51,174 bases of DNA from JAZKAD01 sp040389305 (GCA_040389305.1 JAZKAD010000048.1:1-51174), one strand, 5' to 3'; shown: positions 8,043-16,677, counted from the first letter of the stretch. The notes: generated by a model not told the origin, from the letters alone. Program-made: numbers and translations.

Positions 8043-10193
8043 ATGCTATATCATAAAATTTTCAAGCATTTCAAGCCATTATACTTGGTCCAAGTTTTAA
8101 TTTTTATAGCATCATGCACAAATCAGTCAGAGGATAATAAAATGCCAACAGCTCCAATAGCAGAAAAAATTTCTCATATTACGGAAATTATGGGCAACAA
8201 ACTTCAGGATGATTATGCCTGGATGCAGGATGCTAATTGGCCCACCGAAGTAAAGGATGAAAAAATTCTTTCCTATTTAAAAGCAGAAAATGAATATTCA
8301 GCAAGTTTTTTTGATAAGCATCAAGATCTTAAAACTCAAATTTTTGAAGAATTAAAGGGTCGCATAGAGCTTAAAGATCAATCTCCATACGTAAAAAGGG
8401 ATAATTACTACTATTATACCCGTATAGAGCCTGATAATAACTATCCTATTATTTGTAGAAAAAATGGCAGCCCGGATGCCCCTGAAGAAATTTTGCTTGA
8501 TGTAAATAAACTAGCTATAGGCAAAAGTTTTGTGTCTGTTGGCGCTGTTTCCGTATCACCCGATCATAATCTTTTGGCTTATGGCGTAGATTTTTTAGGA
8601 AATGAAAAATATACAATTAAAATTCTGGATCTAAAGCAAAACGAATATTTGCCAGACGAGATACCAAATACCTCGGGGAGTATAGTATGGCATAATACTC
8701 AGCCCTTATTTTTCTACACTCCAGTAAATGAAGATATGCGTCGCGATAAAGTGATGATGCATAAGCTTGGAAGCCAAGAGAAAGACATTGTTATTTTTCA
8801 CGAAACTAGCCCATTGTATTTTGTCGGCATAAATCAATCTAATAGCAAACAATATATGTTTATCGGAGTTGGCGGGTTCGAAGACGATGAATATTTTTAC
8901 CTAGACCTATCTAGCGATAATTTTAAACCTCAAATGGTCTTGCCAAGGCTCAACAAGGTACATTATTCAGTAAATCATCATGGTGAGCATTTTTATATAC
9001 TTACTAATGACATGGGCGATAATTTTAGATTACAAAGAATGAGGATAGGGACCGCTGCAACAGAGATAGAAGAATATATTCTTATGCATCAAGATAAGTA
9101 CCTATCAAGCTTTGATGTCACAAAAAATTATCTTATTCTGAATTACAAAGAAAAGGGGCTGAGTAATATTATTATTCGTAGCTTTGAAAATAATAACGAA
9201 AAAACTATAGCCTTCCCAGAAGAGGCTTTTGCTGCGGAAGGAAATTCTACAAACTTTGAGGAAGATGACATACGCATTGGGTATTCTTCCCTTGGAAGGC
9301 CAGACACTACATACAGCTACGATTTTTTAACCGATAAATTATCTATACTAAAGTCTAAAATTATCCCTAGTGGTTTCAATCCTGATGAATATAAAGTCGA
9401 AAGAGTCTGGGCAGATAATAATGGGACATCCGTCCCCATAAGTCTATTTTATAAAAAATCACTTTTTAAGGGTGATGGATCTAACCCCCTCTACCTATAC
9501 GGCTATGGTTCGTATGGAATCGCCGTGAGCCCAGTATTTAGAAATAGCGCGGTCTCCCTTGCAGATCGTGGATTTGTCTTTGCTATAGCGCATATAAGAG
9601 GCGGAGATGATCTTGGGCATGGATGGTATACAGCCGCCAAGTTCCTTACTAAAAAACGTACTTTTGAAGATTTCATCGCCTGTACAGAATATCTCATTAC
9701 AACAAAATATACCAAAGCTGGTAATGTTGTGATTTGCGGAGGGAGCGCTGGTGGGATGCTAATTGGCGCTGCGATTAACACGAGACCAGAACTATATAAA
9801 GCTGCAATAGCGCATGTGCCATTTGTAGACGTACTAAATACTATGTTAAACGAAGATCTTCCTCTTACCCCAGGAGAATTTAAGGAATGGGGAAATCCTA
9901 AAGAGTCGGAATATTTTTCTTATATCAAATCTTATTCTCCGTATGATAATATATTAAAACAAGATTATCCGCATTTATTCCTGACAGCTGGTATATCAGA
10001 TCCACGCGTGGGATATTGGGAGGCTGCGAAATTTGCAGCAAAACTGAGAGCAAATAAGACGGATAACAATCTTGTGCTTTTAAAAACAAACATGGATAGT
10101 GGGCATCAAGGAGCCTCCGGGAGATTTGACTATCTGAAGGAAGCCGCTGAAGATTATGTATTTATTTTTAAAATATTTAACATCAAAAACTAA
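8043..10193 (+). CDS. S9A prolyl oligopeptidase / oligopeptidase B family, lipoprotein type
   Basis: This is a serine peptidase that cleaves short peptides after proline or basic residues. The 716 residues comprise an N-terminal cap and seven-bladed propeller (about 40-440) and a C-terminal alpha/beta hydrolase domain. The catalytic residues are visible: Ser568 in GGSAGG, Asp653 in SDPRVGYWE and His688 in SGHQGASGR. The N-terminus KPLYLVQVLIFIASC is a lipoprotein signal with a lipobox ending at Cys25, so the enzyme is probably anchored in the cell envelope, unlike cytosolic E. coli PtrB. The family motif RGGxELG reads RGGDDLG. Whether it prefers proline or Arg/Lys cannot be told here. It converges on the TraX-like gene, 11 bases away. 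Confidence 0.9.
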   Translation: MLYHKIFKHFKPLYLVQVLIFIASCTNQSEDNKMPTAPIAEKISHITEIMGNKLQDDYAWMQDANWPTEVKDEKILSYLKAENEYSASFFDKHQDLKTQIFEELKGRIELKDQSPYVKRDNYYYYTRIEPDNNYPIICRKNGSPDAPEEILLDVNKLAIGKSFVSVGAVSVSPDHNLLAYGVDFLGNEKYTIKILDLKQNEYLPDEIPNTSGSIVWHNTQPLFFYTPVNEDMRRDKVMMHKLGSQEKDIVIFHETSPLYFVGINQSNSKQYMFIGVGGFEDDEYFYLDLSSDNFKPQMVLPRLNKVHYSVNHHGEHFYILTNDMGDNFRLQRMRIGTAATEIEEYILMHQDKYLSSFDVTKNYLILNYKEKGLSNIIIRSFENNNEKTIAFPEEAFAAEGNSTNFEEDDIRIGYSSLGRPDTTYSYDFLTDKLSILKSKIIPSGFNPDEYKVERVWADNNGTSVPISLFYKKSLFKGDGSNPLYLYGYGSYGIAVSPVFRNSAVSLADRGFVFAIAHIRGGDDLGHGWYTAAKFLTKKRTFEDFIACTEYLITTKYTKAGNVVICGGSAGGMLIGAAINTRPELYKAAIAHVPFVDVLNTMLNEDLPLTPGEFKEWGNPKESEYFSYIKSYSPYDNILKQDYPHLFLTAGISDPRVGYWEAAKFAAKLRANKTDNNLVLLKTNMDSGHQGASGRFDYLKEAAEDYVFIFKIFNIKN

Positions 10194-10204
10194 GGGTGTT
10201 GCAT

Positions 10205-10921
10205 TTATCTTGTGTGATACAAGATATACCCTATTGCACTTATTACCGAGACATGGACAAAGTAAATAGCCAAGCTATGCCTGCTTATGTAGCGAAGATC
10301 GACTTTTATTGACTCCTCGTAACGCCTTAAGGTTAAAAAGTAGCATGTTAAGGCTACTAAGCAAGCCGCAATAATATCGTTTTGTATACTGAACTGAAAA
10401 GTTAATCCACAAATTATTGTCAGGATACCAAGCAAGGGAATGAACCCCGGATCCTCAAGACCTAGCTTATATAATCTTCCAACTACTATGAATGCCGTTC
10501 CTAGGGTACCATATTCAAACAATTCATAGGTAGGCTGCATAAGGACTACCATAAGAAGGATAGTGGCCCATAAATTTTGATCACTTTCAAGNNNNNNNNN
10601 NAAATAAAGTACTATTTGACCAAAATAAATCCCGACCAGCATATTGAGCATGGTAAAATTCCACAAAACGTAGTTTAAGCCTGATAGTAGCATCCCAAAT
10701 GTAAGGATCCGCATTTTAGGTTTGGTGTAGTTATATCCGACAAAAAAACAAAAAATGGGCATAACAATTCTACCCATACTTCTTAAAACTTCTAAATCTT
10801 GCAGAATATATAGACCCGTGTGATCTGCGATCATTAGTATGATTGCTATTGTTTTAAATAAATCTTGATAGTTGGCCCGATGGGAATTGCCTTGATGGCT
10901 GAGATATGAAGTTCGAGACAT
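10205..10921 (-). CDS. TraX-family membrane protein
   Basis: This is a polytopic membrane protein with about seven or eight hydrophobic segments. The N-terminal signature LFKTIAIILMIADHTGLYI, followed by GRIVMPIFCFFVGY, matches the TraX family, whose F-plasmid member N-acetylates pilin. No conjugation genes are nearby, so a pilin role is not supported; chromosomal homologues may acylate other substrates. The ten-N gap at 10592-10601 falls inside the gene. Both sides are in the same frame, so the ten N fit only if the true gap length leaves remainder one on division by three. The start has AGGA ten bases upstream. Confidence 0.8.
   Translation of the reverse strand: MSRTSYLSHQGNSHRANYQDLFKTIAIILMIADHTGLYILQDLEVLRSMGRIVMPIFCFFVGYNYTKPKMRILTFGMLLSGLNYVLWNFTMLNMLVGIYFGQIVLYXXXXLESDQNLWATILLMVVLMQPTYELFEYGTLGTAFIVVGRLYKLGLEDPGFIPLLGILTIICGLTFQFSIQNDIIAACLVALTCYFLTLRRYEESIKVDLRYISRHSLAIYFVHVSVISAIGYILYHTR
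10592..10601. other. Assembly gap (10 N) inside the TraX-like gene
   Basis: Ten unresolved bases interrupt the middle of the membrane protein; the frame is kept across them as written. Confidence 0.99.
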
Positions 10922-10981
10922 CTGGAGTCCTGTTTTTGACTCGGGATACTATCCTCTATAAAGGAGATTGTCACTAATTAA

Positions 10982-11010
10982 TTGACAAATATATATAGCA
11001 ATGTTATAGT
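10982..11010 (+). promoter_or_regulatory. Near-consensus sigma-70 promoter of the beta-barrel gene
   Basis: A perfect TTGACA (10982-10987), a 17-base spacer and TATAGT (11005-11010) lie 66 bases before the ATG at 11077. This is the strongest promoter seen in the window, in line with an abundant surface protein. Confidence 0.85.
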
Positions 11011-11076
11011 CCCGCCCACGTTGTTGCATTTAACTTTGTAGCAAAATAACAATATCACAATTATAGAGATAATTTT

Positions 11077-11871
11077 ATGATAAAAGCGTTAAAAATTGGA
11101 TTACTATCATTGGGCTTCATCAGTATACTACCAAGCTACGCTCTAGCAGAAGATTGTGGGTGTGCGATGCCACAAACTCCTGAGAGTACACAAGCTCCTG
11201 AGAATAAGTTTTATGTAGGAATTGAAGGCGGAGCATCTATGCCGCTAAAACAAAAATTTGATATTAAGGATAAGGAAAGCGGCCTAAAATCTAAAGCTAA
11301 GCTTAGCCGTTCTGCAATGTATGGTGCTATTGTTGGATATAAATTCTACCCAGAGATGGCTTTTGAATTAGCTTTTCAGCGCAAACCTTTGTATAAAGCG
11401 AAAGTAACAACTCCTGCAACTACATACCAAGCTCCTGGCATTACGCTCGCTGTGCCTTCTGCAAGCAACACAGTTAAAATTACTTCTGATATATATATGG
11501 CTGGGATAACTTATAATTTGGCTCAAGTTGGCGCTCTAACTCCTTACATAGGATTTGATGCTGGCGTTGCTCGTGTTAAAGCCAAAGGCGCTTCCATAAA
11601 AGCTCCCATTGCAACTCCTGTAGGCGTAGTCATTCGGGAAGTTATGGAAATTAAAAAAACATCATGCACAGCTCCTGCTTGGCAGTTAACTCTTGGAGCT
11701 TCAACTCAAGACCTAATACCAAATACTCAGCTTTATATGGCTGCTAGAGTACAGGCTATCCATAACGTTAAATTAAAATATTCTATGGACGGCGGTAACA
11801 CCAAAACCTTCAAAAAGACTCTTGGAGTTGGAGAGGTTGTTCTTGGTATGACTTACGCACTTCCTTTCTAA
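11077..11871 (+). CDS. Outer-membrane beta-barrel surface protein
   Basis: The 264-residue product has a clear signal peptide (residues 1-24, cleavage after YALA). Alternating hydrophobic strands follow (FYVGIEGGASM, YGAIVGYKFYPEMAFELAF, YMAGITYNLA, TPYIGFDAGVARV, WQLTLGAS, YMAARVQAI, VVLGMTYALPF), and it ends in phenylalanine, the usual outer-membrane barrel signature. The layout resembles OmpW/opacity-type barrels and the small rickettsial surface barrels (the Adr type), but no family is certain. The mature N-terminus has a CGC pair and a short Pro/Thr/Glu-rich stretch. A very strong promoter precedes it and a hairpin terminator follows, so it is a single-gene unit and is probably abundant. 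Confidence 0.85.
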   Translation: MIKALKIGLLSLGFISILPSYALAEDCGCAMPQTPESTQAPENKFYVGIEGGASMPLKQKFDIKDKESGLKSKAKLSRSAMYGAIVGYKFYPEMAFELAFQRKPLYKAKVTTPATTYQAPGITLAVPSASNTVKITSDIYMAGITYNLAQVGALTPYIGFDAGVARVKAKGASIKAPIATPVGVVIREVMEIKKTSCTAPAWQLTLGASTQDLIPNTQLYMAARVQAIHNVKLKYSMDGGNTKTFKKTLGVGEVVLGMTYALPF

Positions 11872-11908
11872 GACTCCTATCTATAATCCTAATGCCATAT
11901 CTGGCAAA

Positions 11909-11938
11909 GATATATCCCCGCAAAAACGGGGATATATC
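11909..11938 (+). terminator. Terminator after the beta-barrel gene
   Basis: A perfect 12-base-pair stem (GATATATCCCCG with its complement) and a CAAAAA loop lie 37 bases after the stop. The following T tract is weak (TTCCCCTCCTT), but the stem is strong. Confidence 0.8.
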
Positions 11939-12069
11939 TTCCCCTCCTTAAAATACCAAGCTTCCGAAATATATAATAATTTAGAATACCTATAATTACC
12001 AAAGCGCAGTATAATAATCTTGAGTTGGTAGAATTTTCGTTATATTCTAAATATTTAATGGTTGTTTGG

Positions 12070-12435
12070 ATGGGAAGAATATTAGTCGTTGAAGACAATG
12101 AGCTAAATTTAAAGCTATTTTGCGATTTACTATCCCTAAGAAATCATCAAGTCATGCATTGCAGCGAAGGTAAAGTAGTAGTAGGCATAGTGGAAAAAGA
12201 AAGGCCAGATCTGATCCTTATGGATATCCAACTCCACGATACCGTCTCTGGACTAGACGTAGTTAGCATGTTAAAAAACAATCCTTCTACTGAGCATATT
12301 CCGATTATTGTTATCACTGCCTTCGCTATGAAACACGATGAAATCAAGATAGCTAAATCGGGATGCGATATGTATCTCTCTAAACCCGTATCCATAGATA
12401 ATTTTTTTGCCGCAGTTCTAAAATATGTCAACTGA
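12070..12435 (+). CDS. divK: DivK-like single-domain response regulator
   Basis: This is a receiver domain without output domain, 121 residues from the ATG at 12070. It has the acidic pair Glu8/Asp9 (VVEDNELN), phospho-acceptor Asp52 (LILMDIQL), Thr83 (TAFAMK) and Lys105 (SKP). The sequence follows alphaproteobacterial DivK closely, including NELNLKLF and TAFAM. DivK relays phosphate among cell-cycle kinases such as DivJ, PleC and CckA/DivL in Caulobacter. The loop after Asp52 reads LHDTVSG, with a histidine for the usual proline and one extra residue. A longer frame opens at a TTG at 12025, but the extra residues are unlike the family. No strong Shine-Dalgarno is seen. Its end overlaps rnhA by 11 bases. 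Confidence 0.9.
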   Translation: MGRILVVEDNELNLKLFCDLLSLRNHQVMHCSEGKVVVGIVEKERPDLILMDIQLHDTVSGLDVVSMLKNNPSTEHIPIIVITAFAMKHDEIKIAKSGCDMYLSKPVSIDNFFAAVLKYVN

Positions 12436-12886
12436 TCAAAAAATTATCATATATACAGATGGAGCCTGCTCTGGCAACCCTGGACCTGGTGGCTGGGGGG
12501 CATATCTTGTATATAAATCTCATCAAAAAGAAATATATGGCATGGAAGCTCATACCACCAATAACCGCATGGAAATTATGGCGGCAATTAAAGCGCTAGA
12601 AGCACTAAAACAACCCTGCGATGTAGAGCTATATACAGATAGCGTATATTTAAAAAATGGTATCACTACATGGATACATAACTGGATAAAAAAAGACTGG
12701 CGTACAGGGAAAAGCCTGGTCAAGAACGTAGATTTATGGCAGACTTTGTACCAATACTCTAACAAGCATAATATTGACTGGCATTGGGTAAAAGGTCATA
12801 GTACTAATAAGGGTAACCAAGCAGCAGACAGACTGGCTACGCAGGGGAGAGATGAAGCTAAGAAGAGTATGAATATTCAGGAATAA
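12425..12886 (+). CDS. rnhA: Ribonuclease HI
   Basis: The enzyme cuts the RNA strand of RNA-DNA hybrids (R-loops and primers). The 153-residue protein has the full active site: Asp12 (YTDGACSGNPGPGGWG), Glu50 (NNRMEIMA), Asp72 (YTDS), His125 (VKGHS) and Asp135 (NQAADRLA). It overlaps divK by 11 bases and is followed two bases later by the NDUFA12-like gene, which suggests one transcript. Confidence 0.97.
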   Translation: MSTDQKIIIYTDGACSGNPGPGGWGAYLVYKSHQKEIYGMEAHTTNNRMEIMAAIKALEALKQPCDVELYTDSVYLKNGITTWIHNWIKKDWRTGKSLVKNVDLWQTLYQYSNKHNIDWHWVKGHSTNKGNQAADRLATQGRDEAKKSMNIQE

Positions 12887-12888
12887 TT

Positions 12889-13227
12889 ATGTCAATGTTA
12901 GATAGTATATGGATAAAAATTACAAGTAGCTTTATGGGCGCTGATGAGCATGGTAATCGCTATTTCGAATCCAAGAGCAAAGATTATTTAGGTAGAAGGC
13001 GGAGGTATGTGTTATATAAAGATCGGGCAGAACCTTCCTCAGTACCTCCTGCGTTGCATGCTTGGCTGCATTATTTAACAAATGACTTTCTTGACGAAAA
13101 TACGCATTATGCTTGGCAAAAACCTCATGCCTCGAACGCTACTGGAACTAAAATGGCATACGATCCTTTAGATCACAAGATTCGCGGAAAAGTTTCTGCA
13201 GACCACGTATCTTGGAGTCCAAAGTAA
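12889..13227 (+). CDS. Complex I accessory subunit, NDUFA12 family
   Basis: The 112-residue protein matches the NDUFA12/B17.2 family of alphaproteobacterial and mitochondrial complex I. It has an N-terminal segment with GADEHGNRYFESK, RRRRYVLYK and a WLHYL motif, then a tail with MAYDPLDHKIR. The subunit lies on the peripheral arm of NADH:ubiquinone oxidoreductase and helps its assembly or stability. The gene is often next to mlaD in alphaproteobacteria, as here. It starts two bases after rnhA. Confidence 0.92.
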   Translation: MSMLDSIWIKITSSFMGADEHGNRYFESKSKDYLGRRRRYVLYKDRAEPSSVPPALHAWLHYLTNDFLDENTHYAWQKPHASNATGTKMAYDPLDHKIRGKVSADHVSWSPK

Positions 13228-13357
13228 GAATAGTATCATTAAGCGGAAAATTCGGCCTGGAAAAGCAATTTTTATAGGCACTGCGCTCTTAAATATGATA
13301 GTATCCTTCGAAGAGTAAAAACTTAAACATAATGCCTTAGCTTAATTGGAGATTAGT

Positions 13358-13813
13358 ATGAATCAGAATATTATAGAAACAATGATTGGATTTATAGTGC
13401 TAGGCATAGCGCTTACATTTTTCGTCTTTGCTTATACGACAGGTGGTAATACGAATTCACATAAAGGATATACACTGAAGGCAAATTTTCAATCTGCCGA
13501 AGGTATAGTGCCCGGAAGTGATATTATGGTTGCTGGGATTAAAATTGGCTCAGTGACAAAACTTACGCTAAATCGTGATACATTTTTCGCTATGATGGAG
13601 ATGAGCATAAATGATGATATTAAGCTTCCTACCGACTCCCAAGCAGCTATCGTAAGCAGCGGATTCTTGGGTGGGAAATTTGTATCTATAGTACCTGGTG
13701 GAGATTCAGAAGATCTAAAGCATAATGATCAAATCAAACTTACTCAATCCTCTGTAAATATGGAGTCTTTGATAGGGAAGTTTATGTATTCTTATGGTAG
13801 TAGCAAGCATTAA
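13358..13813 (+). CDS. mlaD: MlaD, MCE-domain phospholipid transport protein
   Basis: MlaD forms a hexameric ring anchored in the inner membrane and moves phospholipids between the MlaFEB transporter and MlaC. The 151 residues contain one N-terminal membrane helix (about 8-28) and one MCE domain with GSDIMVAGIKIGSV and the SSGFLGGKFVSIVPG stretch. The start at 13358 (MNQNIIETMIGF) has GGAG nine bases upstream. mlaA and mlaC are 22 kb away; no mlaE or mlaF was found in the window. Confidence 0.93.
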   Translation: MNQNIIETMIGFIVLGIALTFFVFAYTTGGNTNSHKGYTLKANFQSAEGIVPGSDIMVAGIKIGSVTKLTLNRDTFFAMMEMSINDDIKLPTDSQAAIVSSGFLGGKFVSIVPGGDSEDLKHNDQIKLTQSSVNMESLIGKFMYSYGSSKH

Positions 13814-14070
13814 CTAAGCGACGCTTGCTTGAAATACATATTAACCCCCGTCAGTCCGCAGAGCTGAGTGACGGGGGGGGTGTTACCACGCTATATTCGA
13901 GGCCCCCATCCTAACGGTCCTGGGATGCCCCGGAACATCTTTTTATCACTTCAGATTTTTCTTGGATTGTTACACGCGCGGCTCAAAGTGATGCCTACTG
14001 ATGTATGGCAAAAATTCTTTGCTTTGCTCTATAGAGGAGAGGGATATCTGCGCAGCGAATCAAGCGATAA
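13814..14070. other. Gene-poor 257-base gap with GC-rich hairpin and a doubtful small ORF
   Basis: A 7-base stem (13802-13808 with 13823-13829) straddles the mlaD stop. Next comes a 9-base-pair GC-rich hairpin, CCCCCGTCA (13845-13853) against TGACGGGGG (13869-13877), much richer in GC than its surroundings. It could end carD transcription from the other side, but there is no T run. A GTG-started frame from 13868 to 14074 encodes 68 residues with no family resemblance and would overlap the carD stop. I treat it as unproven. Confidence 0.45.
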
Positions 14071-14574
14071 CTAAGCCGCTACTTTATCTTTGAGAATTTC
14101 TACGAGCTTTAAAATTGCATCATCACGCGATATGCTCTCTAGTACAGCAAGTTCGCTAGCTAAGCGATTCATCGCAGATTCGTATATTGTACGCTCGCTA
14201 TAAGACCTATCGCTATCTATGTTTTTATAAAGATCGCGGACAACTTCGGCAACTGCTACTATATCGCCAGAATTAATTTTGCCTTCATATTCTTGAGCAC
14301 GACGGCTCCACATCCTGTTTCCAATTTTTGGCTTGCTTTGTAAAGCTTCATAAATCTTACTAACATCAGATTGATTAGACAGAGCTCTAAGGCCAGAAGT
14401 AGCGGCTCTTCCAACTGGAACCCGTAGCACCATTTTATCTTGCGGAAATGATATAGCGTATACTCTGAGCTCTACTCCACTAATCGATTGTGTCTCGATA
14501 TCTATTATTTCTCCCACGCCGTGTGATGGATAAACAACTTTTTCGCCAACAGTAAATGCTAAAGTCATAGTCAT
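14071..14574 (-). CDS. carD: CarD-family transcription regulator
   Basis: CarD binds the RNA polymerase beta subunit and stabilises open promoter complexes, notably at rRNA promoters. The 167 residues show the N-terminal RNAP-interaction Tudor-like domain (FTVGEKVVYPSHGVGEI, about 5-65) and the helical C-terminal DNA-binding domain with WSRRAQEYEGKINSGD and YESAMNRLASELAVL. GAGGG precedes the ATG at 14574; an ATG two codons later is also possible. It is transcribed from the promoter at 14612-14639. Confidence 0.95.
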   Translation of the reverse strand: MTMTLAFTVGEKVVYPSHGVGEIIDIETQSISGVELRVYAISFPQDKMVLRVPVGRAATSGLRALSNQSDVSKIYEALQSKPKIGNRMWSRRAQEYEGKINSGDIVAVAEVVRDLYKNIDSDRSYSERTIYESAMNRLASELAVLESISRDDAILKLVEILKDKVAA

Positions 14575-14611
14575 AAAGCCCTCATCCTAGATCAATAAAA
14601 TCGACCTAAGC

Positions 14612-14639
14612 ATTATAGCATATTTTGGGCTTAAAACAA
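14612..14639 (-). promoter_or_regulatory. Promoter of carD
   Basis: On the minus strand TTGTTT, a 16-base spacer and a perfect TATAAT end 38 bases before the carD start. Confidence 0.65.
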
Positions 14640-14676
14640 AGGAGAAACTTGTATCGATAGATTTGCTCTCCACTAT

Positions 14677-16110
14677 CTAGAGAAAGCTCATTAGCTTCCA
14701 AAGAGGCCCGACTACTAGATGGAATCCATAGGCCATTAAATTACATATTATAATTGGAAGAAATAATAGCATATACCTTGCCGACTGAAGCTCTTCCTTT
14801 ATTGTAAAGCGTAAACGTATCCACCATTTTGTAGACTCCGTAGATAACTCCGTTTTATTGCAGAATATATAGACTACTTTAGATAAGTATATGCCAGTCA
14901 TGATAGATCCAATAACTATCATAACAACCGCAGGGATATTATTTGCACTATGTGCCGCAGATATAAGAGCATCTTTCCCTATTCCTCCGGCGACAAAAGG
15001 AGTGCCAATTAGGGATAAGCTAGCTAAGATGAAAAGTATGACGCTCCCTGGCATTAAATATATTAACCCCCTTAGATCTTTTAATTCACTTGTTTTTTGA
15101 AAGAGATATATGTTTCCAGCAATAAAAAAGAGCGAAATTTTAGCAAGTGAGTGTGCCAATATACAGATTATAGTCGCTTTTACACCTTCTTTAGAAAGTA
15201 GAAAGACCCCTAACAAGCATATAGAAAGCTGGTTTATCGTAGAATACGCAAGTAACTGCTTAATACTCGTGGAATTAATAGCCTTTATACCTCCATACAG
15301 AATAGTTACGGTGGGAATAAACAAAAGCCAAGTATTGATAGAAATATCCGGTTTTATTTCGTAAAAAAATAACTTACATATTACAAATACTCCAGTATTC
15401 ACAATAGCTACCGCATGCAGTAATGCACTTACAGGATGCATAGCAACCATTGCAGCAGGAAGCCATGTATGAAAAGGCACAATAGCCGCTTTAGAAACAC
15501 CAAAAATACAAAGCACAGATAGAATTATAGCTTCGTTTTGCGAGATATTCTCAGCAAAAGTAATGTATATAGCAGATGGCAAAAACAATAGTAATGAAGG
15601 GTATAGTAAGGGCCTTAGATACTTCTCTAGTGACCTGTAACACTTATTATAAATAAGAGGGGCTGTGCATATTGTAAGTATCTCATAAAAAATAAAAGTT
15701 GTTAGAATATTTCCAGACATAGAGATAAGGCTAGACATCACTATGCAAGCTGAAATTAAAGACTGCGCCACTCTTTGGCTGTATTCAAGGTATTTAAAAT
15801 ACCCATAGCTGTATATAATTGAAATATACCAAAGCAAACCTAATAAGCTTAAAAATATCAATCCTATGGGCTCTAGGTGGAATTTTAGTTTAAGCCTACC
15901 AAGATCTAGTAAAACAAAACTAGTCTCTCCTACCTGGATATAAAAAATACCTAAAATAACGATAGAAGCTATATAGAAAGTAGCCACTAAGAGCATAGGC
16001 ACAAGTTGCTTGAGGCTGTTAGATGGAGTGATGAATGGAATTACTATATTCGCAGAACCTATAAATATAGTAAGAACATATATGTATTTGAACACGAAGG
16101 AATGGTCCAT
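14677..16110 (-). CDS. Stand-alone proton/cation antiporter subunit (MrpD/NuoL-NuoM-like)
   Basis: This is a membrane protein of 477 residues with about 13-14 helices of the proton-antiporter family shared by NuoL/M/N and Mrp/Mnh subunits. Recognisable parts are FIFYEILTICTAPLIY, GVSKAAIVPFHTWLPAAMVAMHPVSALLHAVAIVNTGVF, KQLLAYSTINQLS and AHSLAKISLFF, covering the conserved charged residues of the proton channels. No other Mrp or Nuo membrane subunit is adjacent. Rickettsia carries similar scattered copies, and their partners are not known. The ATG at 16110 follows a TTG two codons earlier; I prefer the ATG. Function as a complete antiporter on its own is doubtful. Confidence 0.85.
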   Translation of the reverse strand: MDHSFVFKYIYVLTIFIGSANIVIPFITPSNSLKQLVPMLLVATFYIASIVILGIFYIQVGETSFVLLDLGRLKLKFHLEPIGLIFLSLLGLLWYISIIYSYGYFKYLEYSQRVAQSLISACIVMSSLISMSGNILTTFIFYEILTICTAPLIYNKCYRSLEKYLRPLLYPSLLLFLPSAIYITFAENISQNEAIILSVLCIFGVSKAAIVPFHTWLPAAMVAMHPVSALLHAVAIVNTGVFVICKLFFYEIKPDISINTWLLFIPTVTILYGGIKAINSTSIKQLLAYSTINQLSICLLGVFLLSKEGVKATIICILAHSLAKISLFFIAGNIYLFQKTSELKDLRGLIYLMPGSVILFILASLSLIGTPFVAGGIGKDALISAAHSANNIPAVVMIVIGSIMTGIYLSKVVYIFCNKTELSTESTKWWIRLRFTIKEELQSARYMLLFLPIIICNLMAYGFHLVVGPLWKLMSFL

Positions 16111-16150
16111 CGGCAAATCTCAAGAAATAATAGAACGAACGAGGAATAGA

Positions 16151-16225
16151 TGGTGCCGAATGTCGGATTTGAACTGACGACCTACCGCTTACAAGGCGGT
16201 TGCTCTACCACTGAGCTAATCCGGC
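16151..16225 (-). tRNA. tRNA-Thr (anticodon TGT)
   Basis: Read on the minus strand the sequence folds into a full cloverleaf. The acceptor stem is GCCGGAT/ATTCGGC with one G-U pair, the D arm holds AGCTCAGTGGTAGAGC, the anticodon stem CCGCC/GGCGG carries loop CTTGTAA, and the T arm contains GTTCAAATC. CCA is encoded. The anticodon TGT reads threonine ACA codons. It lies between rpsP and the antiporter gene on the same strand. Confidence 0.96.
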
Positions 16226-16291
16226 TATATACGCCCTTATAACTATACTTCATCATAAGGGTGAATTCAAGAATTGAAGTGAGTCGCTAAC

Positions 16292-16627
16292 TTAAGCGAC
16301 TTCTGCTTCTTTTTTAGGAGCTTTAGGCTTACGGCTTTTTTCTTGTAAAGCCATTTTGTTTTTTATCGCATGCGGTAATGTAACGCCCGCAGCTTCAAGA
16401 AACTTTGCTACTCTGTCTGTTGGTTTAGCACCTTGGCTAAGCCAATATTCTATTCTATCAACCTTTAAGGTAATTCTGTTTTCGTCTGCTTTGTTAAGCA
16501 ATGGATTATAGGTACCAACTTTTTCAAGAAAATCACCGTCACGAGGCGCCGTTGCATTTGCTACGACTACTCTGTAATAAGGCTTCTTTTTAGCGCCACC
16601 TCTAGCCAAACGAATTTTTACTGCCAT
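16292..16627 (-). CDS. rpsP: 30S ribosomal protein S16
   Basis: S16 helps assemble the 30S body. The 111 residues begin MAVKIRLARGGAKKKPYYRVVVAN and include VGTYNPL, RIEYWLSQGAKPTD and a lysine-rich tail. In most bacteria it leads the rpsP-rimM-trmD-rplS operon. Here it is 9 kb away from trmD-rplS and sits just downstream of rpmG, a split typical of reduced rickettsial genomes. Confidence 0.97.
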   Translation of the reverse strand: MAVKIRLARGGAKKKPYYRVVVANATAPRDGDFLEKVGTYNPLLNKADENRITLKVDRIEYWLSQGAKPTDRVAKFLEAAGVTLPHAIKNKMALQEKSRKPKAPKKEAEVA

Positions 16628-16677
16628 ACACTCCCCTTAAACTTCAATCTTGTTGATAAATTAATAATAGAATTTAT

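Noticed and set aside
10205..10921. TraX-like gene as a sign of a conjugative element
   Set aside because: No other tra genes, relaxase, integrase or attachment sites are nearby; TraX homologues occur on chromosomes without conjugation.
13840..14000. Possible stable RNA (SRP RNA, tmRNA half or RNase P RNA) in the GC-rich stretch after mlaD
   Set aside because: None of the hallmark sequences of those RNAs could be found on either strand.
13868..14074. 68-codon GTG-started open frame between mlaD and carD
   Set aside because: No family resemblance, no Shine-Dalgarno, begins inside a GC-rich hairpin and overlaps the carD stop; kept only as a remark on the intergenic region.
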